NCBI RefSeq assembly: GCF_011297335.1
Contig: NZ_JAAOTJ010000008.1
Location: 1-64,000 of the forward strand
Origin: Catellatospora methionotrophica
Lineage (GTDB): Bacteria; Actinomycetota; Actinomycetes; Mycobacteriales; Micromonosporaceae
Direction of reading: 5' to 3'
DNA: 64,000 nt
The position numbers and the translations under genes are program-made. The notes beneath the pieces are model-generated. The model saw only the letters and a program-made list of their open reading frames with translations. It made no database searches and was not told where the DNA came from. Positions 27,510-36,191 of the stretch are shown here, piece after piece. The number at the start of each line of letters is the position of its first letter. Positions within the stretch are counted from its first letter, which is position 1.

Positions 27510-29030
27510 GTGAGCGAGCGGAGCGAACGGGTGATCGGCGACGAGGCCTTGCGTGGTGCCCCCACGTGGACCCCCAACCCGACCGAGTTGTCCGACCTGG
27601 AGTTGCTGCTGGCCGGGGCGTACGCGCCGCTCGGCGGTTTCCTGGGCCGTGACGACCTGCGGTCGGTGGCCGCCACCTCCCGGCTCGTCGACGGTCGCCC
27701 CTGGCCGCTGCAGGTCAAGCTGGAGGTGCCGGCCGGGATGCTGGACGGCATCGACGTCGCCGAGGCCCCACCGCTGGTGCTGACCGACGCCGAGGGCGCG
27801 CCGATCGCGCGGCTCGACGTCGCCGAGGTGTGGCCGACCCGCGAGGGCTGGTGCGGTGTCGCCGGGCCGGTCACCGCGTACGGCGACGGCGGGCGTGCCC
27901 CGTTCGACCGGCTGCGGGTGCCCACCGAGCACGTCCGCGAGCAGCTCACCGCGCAGCGGGTGCTCGGCTACTTCGCCGACCGGCCGCTGCACCGCCCGCA
28001 GCTCGCCCAGCTCAACCACGCCGCCCGTCAGCTCAACGCGCAGCTCGTGGTGCTGGTGCCGGTCGGCCACCCCGGCCCCGACGGGCTGACCTCGGAGTCG
28101 CTGGTGCGCTGCGTGCTCGCCGCGCGCGACCGGATGAACGAGCCCGTGATCGTGGCCATCCCGCTGACCAACCGCGGCGACGAGGTCACCGACACCCTGG
28201 TCCGGGCGCGGGTCGCCGCCGCGTACGGCGCGACGCACCTGCTCGGCACGGCCAACACCATGTCCGGTGGCGGGCCGCGCGTGCTGGTGCCCCGTGAACT
28301 CGTCTACGACAGCCGCGACGGCCAGTGGCGCGACCGCGACGAGGTCCCCGAGCGGTTCGAGCGCATCGCGCTCACCGACGAGGAGATCGCCGGGCTGCTC
28401 GACGACGGCCTGCCGCTGCCCGAGTGGCACACCCCGCCCGCGGTGGCCCGCGAGCTGTCCAAGGCCCGCCCGCCCCGCCGCCAGCGCGGCGTGGTGCTGT
28501 TCTTCACCGGCTTCAGCGGCTCCGGCAAGTCGACGGTGGCCCGGGGGGTCGCCGACGCCCTGCTGGAGACCGGCGAGCGCAGCCTGACCGTGCTCGACGG
28601 CGACGTGGTGCGCCGCGAGCTGAGCGCCGGGCTCGGCTTCAGCAAGGCCGACCGCGACCTCAACATCCGCCGCATCGGCTGGGTCGCCGCGGAGACGGCC
28701 CGCCACGGCGGCATGGCCATCTGCTGCCCGATCGCGCCGTACGCCAGCGCCCGCGCCAACGCCCGCGCCATGGCCACCGCCGCCGGGGCCGACTTCGTGC
28801 TGGTCCACGTGTCGACCCCGATCGAGGTCTGCGAGCAGCGCGACCGCAAGGGCCTGTACGCCCGCGCCCGCGCCGGTCAGATCACCGGAATGACCGGCAT
28901 CGACGACCCGTACGAGGTGCCGACCGACGCCGAGCTGGTGCTCGACACCTCGGAGGGCTCCATCGACGACGCCGTCGACACCGTGCTGGTGTTCCTGGGC
29001 GAAGAGGGCTGGATCAACCCCCGCAGCTGA
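27510..29030 (+). CDS. cysC: APS kinase with degenerate N-terminal ATP-sulfurylase domain
   Basis: A 506-residue two-domain protein. Residues about 315-500 are an APS kinase making PAPS, the sulfate donor: P-loop GFSGSGKS (334-341, K340), the DGDVVRRELS loop, and FVLVHVSTPIEVCEQRD. Residues 1-310 have the ATP-sulfurylase fold but lost catalysis. The family's QxRNPxHxxH reads FADRPLHRPQ (155-164), keeping only H161, and GRDHAG reads GTANTM (246-251). It is therefore a pseudo-sulfurylase domain fused to a good kinase, probably regulatory, as seen in fungi with the roles reversed. Active ATP sulfurylase must be encoded elsewhere. It lies next to a cluster with two sulfotransferases. Confidence 0.88.
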   Translation: MSERSERVIGDEALRGAPTWTPNPTELSDLELLLAGAYAPLGGFLGRDDLRSVAATSRLVDGRPWPLQVKLEVPAGMLDGIDVAEAPPLVLTDAEGAPIARLDVAEVWPTREGWCGVAGPVTAYGDGGRAPFDRLRVPTEHVREQLTAQRVLGYFADRPLHRPQLAQLNHAARQLNAQLVVLVPVGHPGPDGLTSESLVRCVLAARDRMNEPVIVAIPLTNRGDEVTDTLVRARVAAAYGATHLLGTANTMSGGGPRVLVPRELVYDSRDGQWRDRDEVPERFERIALTDEEIAGLLDDGLPLPEWHTPPAVARELSKARPPRRQRGVVLFFTGFSGSGKSTVARGVADALLETGERSLTVLDGDVVRRELSAGLGFSKADRDLNIRRIGWVAAETARHGGMAICCPIAPYASARANARAMATAAGADFVLVHVSTPIEVCEQRDRKGLYARARAGQITGMTGIDDPYEVPTDAELVLDTSEGSIDDAVDTVLVFLGEEGWINPRS

Positions 29031-29034
29031 ACAG

Positions 29035-29068
29035 CGCGACGGCCCGCCCTCACGGGCGGGCCGTCGCG
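29035..29068. terminator. Bidirectional terminator after cysC
   Basis: Arms of 15 bases (29035-29049 and 29054-29068) pair perfectly around TCAC, with TTT following on the plus strand. It lies between the converging cysC stop (29030) and the GH26-like gene stop (29078) and can serve both. Confidence 0.88.
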
Positions 29069-29077
29069 TTTCGGTGT

Positions 29078-31462
29078 TCAGTAGGCCGGGCCGGTCACGA
29101 TGTCGAAGGCCGGGTGCTTGCTGAACTGCTGGAACGAGTTCAGCCCGGTCGTCGTCATGTCGATCATCGAGCTGCGGCCCTCCTCGGCGTTCGGCGACTC
29201 GAAGTAGACCAGCGCCTTCAGTCGCGGGAACAGCTCCAGCTGCAACCGGGCCGAGTCGAAGAATTTCGACTGGTGCTGCGGGTTGTTCCGGGAGTGCCAC
29301 ACGCCCCACTCGCCGAGCATCAGCGGCTTGTCCGGGAACGACGTCGCGGCCCAGTTGTAGAAGCCCGGCCAGTCCTTGCGGCTGCCCGACTTGCGGTTCA
29401 TCATCTCCGCGAAGTCGCCGTAGCCGTAGCCCGGGTCGCTGTAGGCGTAGGTGTCCCAGGCGACCCAGTCCACCACGTCGTCGCCGGGGTACAGGTCCTC
29501 GAACCAGCTCTTGACGTTCCACGGCACGAAGGCCATGTAGCACATCACCGAGACCAGGTTGGTCACCCCGCGTTCGCGCAGCCCGGTGACCACGTGCCGG
29601 TAGGCGGCGGCGTAGTCCTGCGCGGTCATGCCCGACCCCGGTCGCGGGACGACGTCGTTCTCCGGCTCGTGGTTCATCGTGAAGAAGAACTGGTCACGCA
29701 GGGAACCCCGGATGTGCTCGGCCAGCCGGTCCAGGTAGGCCTCGGTGCGCGCGTCGCCGCGGGCGATCCCGGCCCAGCTGACGCCCTGCGGCTTCCAGTT
29801 GAGGAACAGCACCCGTTTGTGCGCCGGGTCCCTGGTCAGCGACAGCTCGTCCGGCGTGGGGAACAGCGAGGTGCCCCGGTGGTACGCGTGGTACACGACC
29901 TGCTGGCGGTTGGTGCGCCGCTCGAACTCGTACAGCGCCTGGATGCGGTTCTGCGAGGTGTGCGCGCCGGGCGCGACGCCCCACAGCGCCCCGCAGGTCG
30001 GCACCAGAGCCTGCCCGATCACGCACTCCACCGGCTGGTTCGGATCGACCGACGGCGACGGTGAGGCGGGCGCCCCGCTCGGGTCCGTGGTCGGCGGCAC
30101 GCTCGGGTCCGTGCCCTGGCTCGGGTCCACCACAGGCGGCACGCTCGGGTCGGTCGAGGGCGGCACGCTCGGGTCGACGACCGGCGGGACACCGGGGCTG
30201 GGCTCGGTCACGGGCGGAATGCTCGGGTCGACGACCGGCGGGACACCGGGACTCGGTTCGGTCACGGGCGGAACGCTGGGCTCGACCACCGGCGGAATGC
30301 CGGGGCTCGGCTCGGTCACGGGCGGGTCGCTCGGCTCGACGACCGGCGGTACGCCGGGGGTCGGGTCCGGACCCGGATCGGTGCCGGGATCAGGCTGGCC
30401 GGGGCCGGGCGCAGGACCGGGCTCGGTGCTGGGGCTCGGCGGGGTGCCGGGGCCGGGTTCCGTGCCGGGGTCGCCGGGCTGCGTGCCCGGATCGGGGCTC
30501 GGTTCGGTGGCCGGGTCGGGGCTGGGCTGCTGGCCGGGATCGTTGCTCGGGACCGGCTCGGGACCGGGGCCCGGTGCGGTCGACGGGGCGGGATCGCCCG
30601 GCATGGCCGGTGTGTCGCCCGGATACGGCACGCTCGGCTGGGGGCCGGGTTCGTACACCGGGTCGGTGGCGTAGGTGCCGGTCGGGACCGGGCTGGGGTC
30701 GGTCGCCGGGTCGGCCGGGAACGACGGTCCGGGCAGGGTGGCCGGCGTGGGCGTCGCGCTCGGTTCGAACGAGGTGCCCGGCCAGGGCGTCACGGTAGGC
30801 TCCGGCCCCGGCGTCCCGGGCGGGCTGGGCGCGGTCGTGGGCTGGTCCACCGGTGGCGGCAGGCTCGGCCCGACCGGCTCGTTCCACTCGAAGGTGATGG
30901 TCGGCGGCCCGGTCTCGGTGTGCTGCCCGCTCGCCTCGCCCGCCACGAACTGGGCGACCTGGTTGCTGCTCGGCGCGGTGATCGCGAAGGCGTACCGGCC
31001 GGTCCGGCGGACGACCTTGGTGACGTCGAAGGCGACCGCGCGGTCGAACCGGCCCGGCGCGACGCTGGACACCACGTTGCCCAGCCGGGGTGCGGTCGCG
31101 GCGGTCAGGGTGCCCTCCCGCCAGCGGGTGTCCGGCACGCTGGTCAGCTCGACCAGCCCCGGCAGCGGGCCGCCCTGGCGGCCGAGCCACAGCCAGACCT
31201 TCTTCGGCTGGCGGCCGACGGGCAGCTTGACGTCGAACTTGAGATAGCTGACCGCCGCGCCGCCGCCCACCCCACCCGCGGTGAGGGTGAGCCGGCTGCC
31301 CGCGGTGGCCCCGGGTTCGGTGCTCATCGTGTACGAGTCCTCGGACACGGTGACCCGCGTCGGTGGCGCGGACAGCCGACCTGCGACCAGTCCCAGCAGC
31401 ACGGCCGAAGCCAGCGTGGACATGGTGACGGTGACCGCGATGCCGATACGCGTCCTGTTCAT
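29078..31462 (-). CDS. Secreted modular GH26-like glycosidase with proline-rich linker
   Basis: A 794-residue exported protein. An N-terminal membrane/signal segment (about 8-30) is followed by a DNRLRE/CBM96-like beta domain (about 40-200; SYLKFDVKLPV). A 290-residue Pro/Ser/Thr/Asp/Glu linker contains a 54-bp tandem repeat, and the C-terminal glycosidase-like barrel spans about 505-794. The barrel resembles GH26: E599 in NHEPE would be acid/base and E718 in GEWGV the nucleophile. Substrate is unknown; GH26 members cut mannan or mixed beta-glucans, and some sit in polysaccharide biosynthesis loci. ATG 31462 follows GGGGAAGGGG. It diverges from the polysaccharide operon and resembles the lipoprotein at 39570. 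Confidence 0.8.
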   Translation of the reverse strand: MNRTRIGIAVTVTMSTLASAVLLGLVAGRLSAPPTRVTVSEDSYTMSTEPGATAGSRLTLTAGGVGGGAAVSYLKFDVKLPVGRQPKKVWLWLGRQGGPLPGLVELTSVPDTRWREGTLTAATAPRLGNVVSSVAPGRFDRAVAFDVTKVVRRTGRYAFAITAPSSNQVAQFVAGEASGQHTETGPPTITFEWNEPVGPSLPPPVDQPTTAPSPPGTPGPEPTVTPWPGTSFEPSATPTPATLPGPSFPADPATDPSPVPTGTYATDPVYEPGPQPSVPYPGDTPAMPGDPAPSTAPGPGPEPVPSNDPGQQPSPDPATEPSPDPGTQPGDPGTEPGPGTPPSPSTEPGPAPGPGQPDPGTDPGPDPTPGVPPVVEPSDPPVTEPSPGIPPVVEPSVPPVTEPSPGVPPVVDPSIPPVTEPSPGVPPVVDPSVPPSTDPSVPPVVDPSQGTDPSVPPTTDPSGAPASPSPSVDPNQPVECVIGQALVPTCGALWGVAPGAHTSQNRIQALYEFERRTNRQQVVYHAYHRGTSLFPTPDELSLTRDPAHKRVLFLNWKPQGVSWAGIARGDARTEAYLDRLAEHIRGSLRDQFFFTMNHEPENDVVPRPGSGMTAQDYAAAYRHVVTGLRERGVTNLVSVMCYMAFVPWNVKSWFEDLYPGDDVVDWVAWDTYAYSDPGYGYGDFAEMMNRKSGSRKDWPGFYNWAATSFPDKPLMLGEWGVWHSRNNPQHQSKFFDSARLQLELFPRLKALVYFESPNAEEGRSSMIDMTTTGLNSFQQFSKHPAFDIVTGPAY
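30143..30358 (-). repeat. 54-bp tandem repeat in the linker
   Basis: Four consecutive 18-residue units, each close to PGVPPVVEPSxPPVTEPS, run without a break (unit starts at 30358, 30304, 30250 and 30196). The fourth has drifted (PPSTDPS). Degenerate half units continue beyond. Such in-frame repeats change length easily by slippage or recombination. Confidence 0.88.
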
Positions 31463-31719
31463 CAGGTCGCCCCTTCCCCCGAAAGCAGGCACTCAGAATT
31501 CTGTGCGTTTCCGCGTACCCTTATGGGCATCATAACCGTTGTGTCTTGTTTGCGAGCTTTTCGCCAAAGAACGCGCTAACTGACGGTTACTAACCACAGG
31601 GCCTCCCACCTGCAACAACAGTAGTTCGCGGTTGTATCGGGCGATATGCCTAGTTACGTCGTTACCGCCGGACCGTTGACCTCACCGGACGCAACAACGC
31701 CGGAGAAGGGCCACACGCC
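31463..31719. promoter_or_regulatory. Divergent promoter region of the polysaccharide locus
   Basis: This 257-base gap separates the GH26-like gene (minus) from the main polysaccharide operon (plus). It is much more AT-rich than its surroundings (for example ATGGGCATCATAACCGTTG and AACTGACGGTTACTAACC) and has several short TTAC/GTAA words. Divergent promoters and a regulator site are likely, but I cannot fix exact -10/-35 boxes. The operon start GTG 31720 has GGAGAAGGG nearby. Confidence 0.55.
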
Positions 31720-33423
31720 GTGGACGCGACATACGCCGGGCCACCCCCCTCGTCGTACGACATGAGCGACTACCTGGGCTTGATCGCCCGTCACTGGTGG
31801 ATCGCCGTACTGCTGACCCTGGCGGGCACCGCCGGAGGCGCCGCGTACAACGAATCGCTGCCGCGCGAGTACGTCTCCACGGCATCGGTGCTGGTGCGAC
31901 CGGCCGGACTGGACGCCAACGTGTCCGGCGGCCGCACCCGCGACGAGATCAACCTGGACACCGAGGCGCAGCTCATGCGCTCCACCGCCGTGGTCGCCGG
32001 GGCGGCCAAGGTGCTCGGCCGCGACGACGTCGACGTGCTCGCGGGCGCGGTCTCGGTCGAGGTGCCGCCGAACACCGCCGTGCTGCAGATCAAGTACGCC
32101 GCCCCGGAGCCCGAGCAGGCGCAGGCCGGGGCGAAGGCTTTCGCGCAGTCCTACCTGGCCAACCGCGAAGGCAACGCCAAGGCCGAACTGGAGCTCCAGG
32201 CCGCGGCCCTGCGCGACAAGATCAAGGACCTCACCGAGGCCCTCGCGAAGATCAACGGAAAGCTCTCCGACGCGAGCCCGAAGAGCTCCAACTACGCCAC
32301 CCTGGACAGCCAGCGCGACACCACGGTCACCCAGATCAACCAGCTCAACAACAAGGTGAACCAGCTCGCCACCGAGACGGTCAGCGCGGGCACCGTGATC
32401 CGCGAGGCCCGCGTGCCCAGCCGGCCGGTCAAGCCGACCGCGGCGGTCAACTACGCCGCGGGCGCGCTGCTCGGGCTACTCGGCGGCCTGGGCGTCGCCG
32501 CCCTGCGCGAGCGCCTGGACAAGCGCGTACGGGCCGGGCGCGACCTGGTCCGCAGCGGCGTGGCGGTGCTCGGCGCGGTCCCCGGCAAGGGCACCGGCTG
32601 CACGGAGATCTTCACCCCGTTCAGCCCCGGCGGGCGGGCCTTCAACCGGCTGCGCAACGAGGTCGTCGCCGCGTTCCGCCCCGGCGAGCAGGTCGTCGTG
32701 GTCACCGGGGCCAGCCGCGGCCCGGCCGCGACGCTGGTCGCCGCGAACCTCGCCGCGGCGCTGTCGCGCACCGGCGCGGAGGTCGTGCTGATCGGCGCGC
32801 AGCTGCCCGACTCGCTGACCGAGGCCGCCCCGCTGGCCCGGCTCGTCGGCGTCGCGCCGACCCCGGGACTGTCCGAGGTGCTGGCGGGCCGGGTGAGCCT
32901 GGCCGAGTCGACCCAGCGCGCGGCGCGTACGCCCTCGCTGCACGTCATCACCACCGGCGGCACCGCCACCGCGGCAGGCATGCTGCAGTCGCACGCGCTT
33001 CGCGACATCATCACCACGCTGCGCGCGCACGCCGACTACCTGGTGGTCGAGGCCCCCTCGACATCGGCCAGCGCCGACGCGCAGAGCCTGGCCAGCCTCG
33101 CCGACGCCGCGATCCTCGCGGTGGAGACCCGGCGCACCAGCCGCCCCGAGGTCGCCGACGCCGCCGAGCAGCTGCGCCGGGTCGGCACTCCCCTGCTGGG
33201 CGGTGTGATGATGCCGCGGCTGCCGCACAAGGCGCGCCGCAACGGCGCCGAGAACGAGGCCGCGCCCGTCGAACCGGCCGGGCGGCCGCTGCTCGCCGAC
33301 GACGACGAGCCGCTGGACCCGGCCACCAACGGGCACAAGCCGCACGCCGACGAGCAGACCATCATGCTGGCACCGCTGGACGCCTCGGCCCTGACCGAGC
33401 TGGACGAGGCTCACCGGCAATGA
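31720..33423 (+). CDS. Wzz/BY-kinase-like chain-length protein with decayed ATP site
   Basis: A 567-residue protein of the Wzc/CapAB type. A Wzz domain (about 15-250) is bounded by membrane helices at about 27-45 and 245-265 and includes a periplasmic coiled coil (about 150-225). A cytoplasmic BY-kinase fold (about 270-505) follows. The kinase motifs are lost: Walker A is GASRGPAAT (330-338) with no Lys, Walker A' reads IGAQLPD (358-364) instead of VDADxR, and Walker B is VVEAPS (442-447) with E for D. The tail has no Tyr cluster. It probably controls chain length or export as a structural partner. It begins the main operon, and its stop overlaps the ligase ATG. Confidence 0.82.
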   Translation: MDATYAGPPPSSYDMSDYLGLIARHWWIAVLLTLAGTAGGAAYNESLPREYVSTASVLVRPAGLDANVSGGRTRDEINLDTEAQLMRSTAVVAGAAKVLGRDDVDVLAGAVSVEVPPNTAVLQIKYAAPEPEQAQAGAKAFAQSYLANREGNAKAELELQAAALRDKIKDLTEALAKINGKLSDASPKSSNYATLDSQRDTTVTQINQLNNKVNQLATETVSAGTVIREARVPSRPVKPTAAVNYAAGALLGLLGGLGVAALRERLDKRVRAGRDLVRSGVAVLGAVPGKGTGCTEIFTPFSPGGRAFNRLRNEVVAAFRPGEQVVVVTGASRGPAATLVAANLAAALSRTGAEVVLIGAQLPDSLTEAAPLARLVGVAPTPGLSEVLAGRVSLAESTQRAARTPSLHVITTGGTATAAGMLQSHALRDIITTLRAHADYLVVEAPSTSASADAQSLASLADAAILAVETRRTSRPEVADAAEQLRRVGTPLLGGVMMPRLPHKARRNGAENEAAPVEPAGRPLLADDDEPLDPATNGHKPHADEQTIMLAPLDASALTELDEAHRQ

Positions 33424-34850
33424 GCCTCACGCTGCGGGCCGGTGCCCCGGACGGCGTGGTCACGCCGACGCGGGCACCGGCCGGCCTCCGGCTGCTGTTC
33501 GGGCCCGCCTGGCCGCTGACCTCGCTGCTGGCGCTCTATCCGCTGTGGTGGGCACTCGGGCTGGGCGTACTGATCTTCCCGCTGATGGCGGTGCCGATGG
33601 CCTGGCAGCTCTACCGGCGGCACGCCCGGGGCCTGCCCGTCCGCCTGCCGCCCGCGTTCTGGATCTGGCTGGCGTTCTGCACGGTCACGGTGGTCGGCTT
33701 CGGGGTGCTCGACGTGGACCCGGCGGGCACGATCAGCGCGACCTTCGCCGAACGCATCACCGCGCCCATCTACAAACTCGTCCAGCACCTGGCGCTGACG
33801 GTGCTGCTGGTCTACGCGGGCAACCTGTCCGCGGCGGCCCTGCCGCAGCGGCGGCTGGTGAACCTGCTGGCCTGGATGTTCGCGGTGACCGTGGCGGGCG
33901 GCCTGCTGGGTACGTTCGCCGGGCACTTCGAGTTCACCTCGCCGGTGGAGCTGCTGCTGCCCGACGGGGTGCGAAGCAAGGGCTTCGTGAAGTCGCTGGT
34001 CCACCCGTACGCCGCGCAGATCATGGACCTGGTCGGCGACCCGCTGCCCCGCCCCGCCGCGCCCTGGGGCTACACCAACACCTGGGGCAACAACTTCTGC
34101 CTGCTCGTAGTGTGGTTCGTGGCGGCCGTGTTCGCGTACCCGAGCAAGCCGCGCACCCGGCTGCTGGCCGTCGGACTGCTCGCCGTGTCGATCGTGCCGG
34201 TGGTGCACTCCCTGAACCGTGGCCTGTGGATCGGCCTGGGCGCGACCGCGGTGTTCATCGCGGTGCGCCAGGCGCTGGCCGGGCGGCTGCGCGCGCTGGT
34301 CGCCCTCGGCGTGGTGCTGGCCGGGCTGGCCGTCGCGCTGGCGACCACGCCGCTGGGCGGGGTCATCGAGCGCCGCCTCGACAACGGCAAGTCCAACGGG
34401 GTGCGCATGTTCCTCACCGAGCGGGCCGTCGAGGGCGTGGCCGACTCGCCGGTGCTCGGCTTCGGCTCGACGCGCAGCACCCAGGGCGGGCGGCAGTCGA
34501 TCGCGGTCGGCGAGTCGGCGGCGTGTGAGCGCTGCGGCAACTTCACCGTTGGCGGCAACGGCCAGCTGTGGCAGCTGCTGTACGCGCACGGTCTTGCGGG
34601 CACGCTGACCTACTTCGGCTTCTTCGGATACGCCCTGTGGCGCTTCCGGCGCGACCGCTCCGCGCTCGGGCTGGCCGCCTCGGCCGCGATCGCGGGGTCC
34701 TTCGTCGCGGCGCTCTGGTACAACTCGCTCGTCACTCCGCTGGCCTTCACGTTCCTCGGATATGCGGTGCTGTGGCGCAACTCCCGCTTCCAGATCGCGT
34801 CCAGCTCCGTTGAGTCCGTGGGACATAACGGACACCAGGCGAGGAGCTGA
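33420..34850 (+). CDS. O-antigen ligase/polymerase-like membrane protein
   Basis: A 476-residue polytopic protein with about eleven membrane helices and one large extracytoplasmic loop. The loop lies near residues 165-220 and contains KGFVKSLVHPYA. VVHSLNRGLWIGLG (about 260) resembles the core RG motif of Wzy/WaaL proteins, and a second loop carries SACERCGNFTVGGNG with two cysteines. Family members join or polymerise lipid-linked glycans outside the membrane. ATG 33420 overlaps the Wzz-like stop (ATGA). A longer frame from 31797 only reads the upstream gene out of phase. A Wzy role fits the Wzx at 37138. Confidence 0.83.
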   Translation: MSLTLRAGAPDGVVTPTRAPAGLRLLFGPAWPLTSLLALYPLWWALGLGVLIFPLMAVPMAWQLYRRHARGLPVRLPPAFWIWLAFCTVTVVGFGVLDVDPAGTISATFAERITAPIYKLVQHLALTVLLVYAGNLSAAALPQRRLVNLLAWMFAVTVAGGLLGTFAGHFEFTSPVELLLPDGVRSKGFVKSLVHPYAAQIMDLVGDPLPRPAAPWGYTNTWGNNFCLLVVWFVAAVFAYPSKPRTRLLAVGLLAVSIVPVVHSLNRGLWIGLGATAVFIAVRQALAGRLRALVALGVVLAGLAVALATTPLGGVIERRLDNGKSNGVRMFLTERAVEGVADSPVLGFGSTRSTQGGRQSIAVGESAACERCGNFTVGGNGQLWQLLYAHGLAGTLTYFGFFGYALWRFRRDRSALGLAASAAIAGSFVAALWYNSLVTPLAFTFLGYAVLWRNSRFQIASSSVESVGHNGHQARS

Positions 34851-34851
34851 C

Positions 34852-34938
34852 GTGCGAAGCAGCGAGCGGGTATTCCGGGGCGCGGCGAGCGAGCGGACCG
34901 CCCCGACCGGCGGCGGCCGTCGCGGCGGCGTCGCGTGA
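34852..34938 (+). CDS. Possible 28-codon bridging micro-ORF
   Basis: GTG 34852 lies one base past the ligase stop. GAGGAG stands five bases upstream, an excellent ribosome site. The frame is open for 28 codons and ends TGA at 34936-34938, overlapping the kinase start GTG 34935. The peptide is rich in Arg, Gly and Ser. It could couple translation of ligase and kinase rather than make a functional peptide. It may also be chance, since stops are rare at this GC. Confidence 0.35.
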   Translation: MRSSERVFRGAASERTAPTGGGRRGGVA

Positions 34939-36191
34939 CCGCGGTCGGCACGGCCGCCGAGCAGGTCGCCGGCGGTGACGCCCAGCTGCGCGGGCAGTAC
35001 CTGCGCGAGGTGCTGGACCTGCTCTACCCGGGTTGCTCGACCGCGACCGAGGGACGCCGCGTGGTCGAGTACCTCGCGATCCCGGACGCGCGGCGGTGCA
35101 AGCTGCTGGTGCCCGCCGGATCGCGCCGGGTCGCCGCCGCGGCGGTGCGCCGGTTCTCCGAGCCGCAGGGCAGGCTCGGCCGGCTCAAGCGCGACGCCGT
35201 CGCCATGGCCCTGCGCTCGGGCGCGTGGTCCACGCTGATCCGCGACCGGGTCCGGCTGACCTCCCCGCACGGCGCGACCGACACCGTCGACCACTTCCTG
35301 TCCACGGCACTGGGCACCCCGCTGCAGGTCAGCATCCATATCGGACCCGCTCGGGCGAACCGCAAGCCGGTCCTGCAGCTGCTCGACCCGCGCGGGGCCA
35401 CCATCGGCTTCGCCAAGTTCGGCGTCGGGCCGCTGACCCGGCGGCTGGTCCGCGCCGAGACAGCGGCCCTGTCCGCGCTGTCGCACGTGCGGCTGCCCGA
35501 CATCGTGGTGCCGAGCATCCTGCACGCCGGGCAGTGGCGCGGCATGCAGGTGCTGGTGCAGTCCGCGCTACCGGTGTGGGAGCCGCGGGTGCCGCTGTCG
35601 GCCACCCGGCTCCAGCGCGCCATGGCCGAGGTCGCGGGCGCGTGCGGGCTGACCATGGGCTGGCTCGCGACCAGCCCGTACTGGGCCGACCTGCGCAACC
35701 GGCTGTGCCAGCTCGTCGCCGACACCCCGGAGGGCTCGGGCCGGGCCGCGACCGAGGTCGGGCAGCTGTTCGAGGCCGCGCGCACGCTGGTCGAGCACGC
35801 CGCCGAGCTGAACCTGCGCTACGGCGCGTGGCACGGCGACTGGGCCCCGTGGAACATGGCCAACGTCGCCGGGTCGCTGCTGATCTGGGACTGGGAACGG
35901 TTCACCCCCGGCGTGCCGCTCGGCTTCGACGCCGTGCACTACGACCTGCAGCGGCAGATCCAGGACGGCGTCGACGCGCAGACCGCCGTCGAGTCCACGG
36001 TGCGGCAGGCCCCGGCGCTGCTCGCGCCGTTCGACGTCGCGCCCGGCAGCGCCGAGATCGTCGCGCTGCTGTACCTGGTGGACCTCGCCACGCGATACCT
36101 CAGCGACCGCCAGGCCGAGGCCGGGGCCCGCCTGGGCGTCACCGGCACCTGGCTGCTGCCGGTGCTGATCCGCAAGGTCCGGTCCCTCTAG
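34935..36191 (+). CDS. Aminoglycoside-phosphotransferase-like kinase in the polysaccharide operon
   Basis: A 418-residue protein with an APH-fold kinase core. The catalytic loop is WHGDWAPWNMAN (299-310, D302 as base and N307 as metal ligand). The DFG-like WDWER follows (D319 as metal ligand). A partial N-lobe is present with KFGVGPLTRRLVRAETAAL. The N-terminal 120 residues are an extension I do not recognise. In this operon a sugar or lipid-linked intermediate is a likelier substrate than an antibiotic, but that is inference. The GTG start is the one reached by the micro-ORF before it. Confidence 0.75.
   Translation: MTAVGTAAEQVAGGDAQLRGQYLREVLDLLYPGCSTATEGRRVVEYLAIPDARRCKLLVPAGSRRVAAAAVRRFSEPQGRLGRLKRDAVAMALRSGAWSTLIRDRVRLTSPHGATDTVDHFLSTALGTPLQVSIHIGPARANRKPVLQLLDPRGATIGFAKFGVGPLTRRLVRAETAALSALSHVRLPDIVVPSILHAGQWRGMQVLVQSALPVWEPRVPLSATRLQRAMAEVAGACGLTMGWLATSPYWADLRNRLCQLVADTPEGSGRAATEVGQLFEAARTLVEHAAELNLRYGAWHGDWAPWNMANVAGSLLIWDWERFTPGVPLGFDAVHYDLQRQIQDGVDAQTAVESTVRQAPALLAPFDVAPGSAEIVALLYLVDLATRYLSDRQAEAGARLGVTGTWLLPVLIRKVRSL

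Noticed and set aside
31797-34850. A 1017-residue frame that would fuse an Arg-rich protein to the ligase
   Set aside because: The first 540 codons are only the Wzz-like gene read out of frame. The real ligase starts at ATG 33420.
34935-36191. Aminoglycoside resistance gene
   Set aside because: Only the APH-fold core is shared. The extension and the glycan operon context argue against a resistance role.
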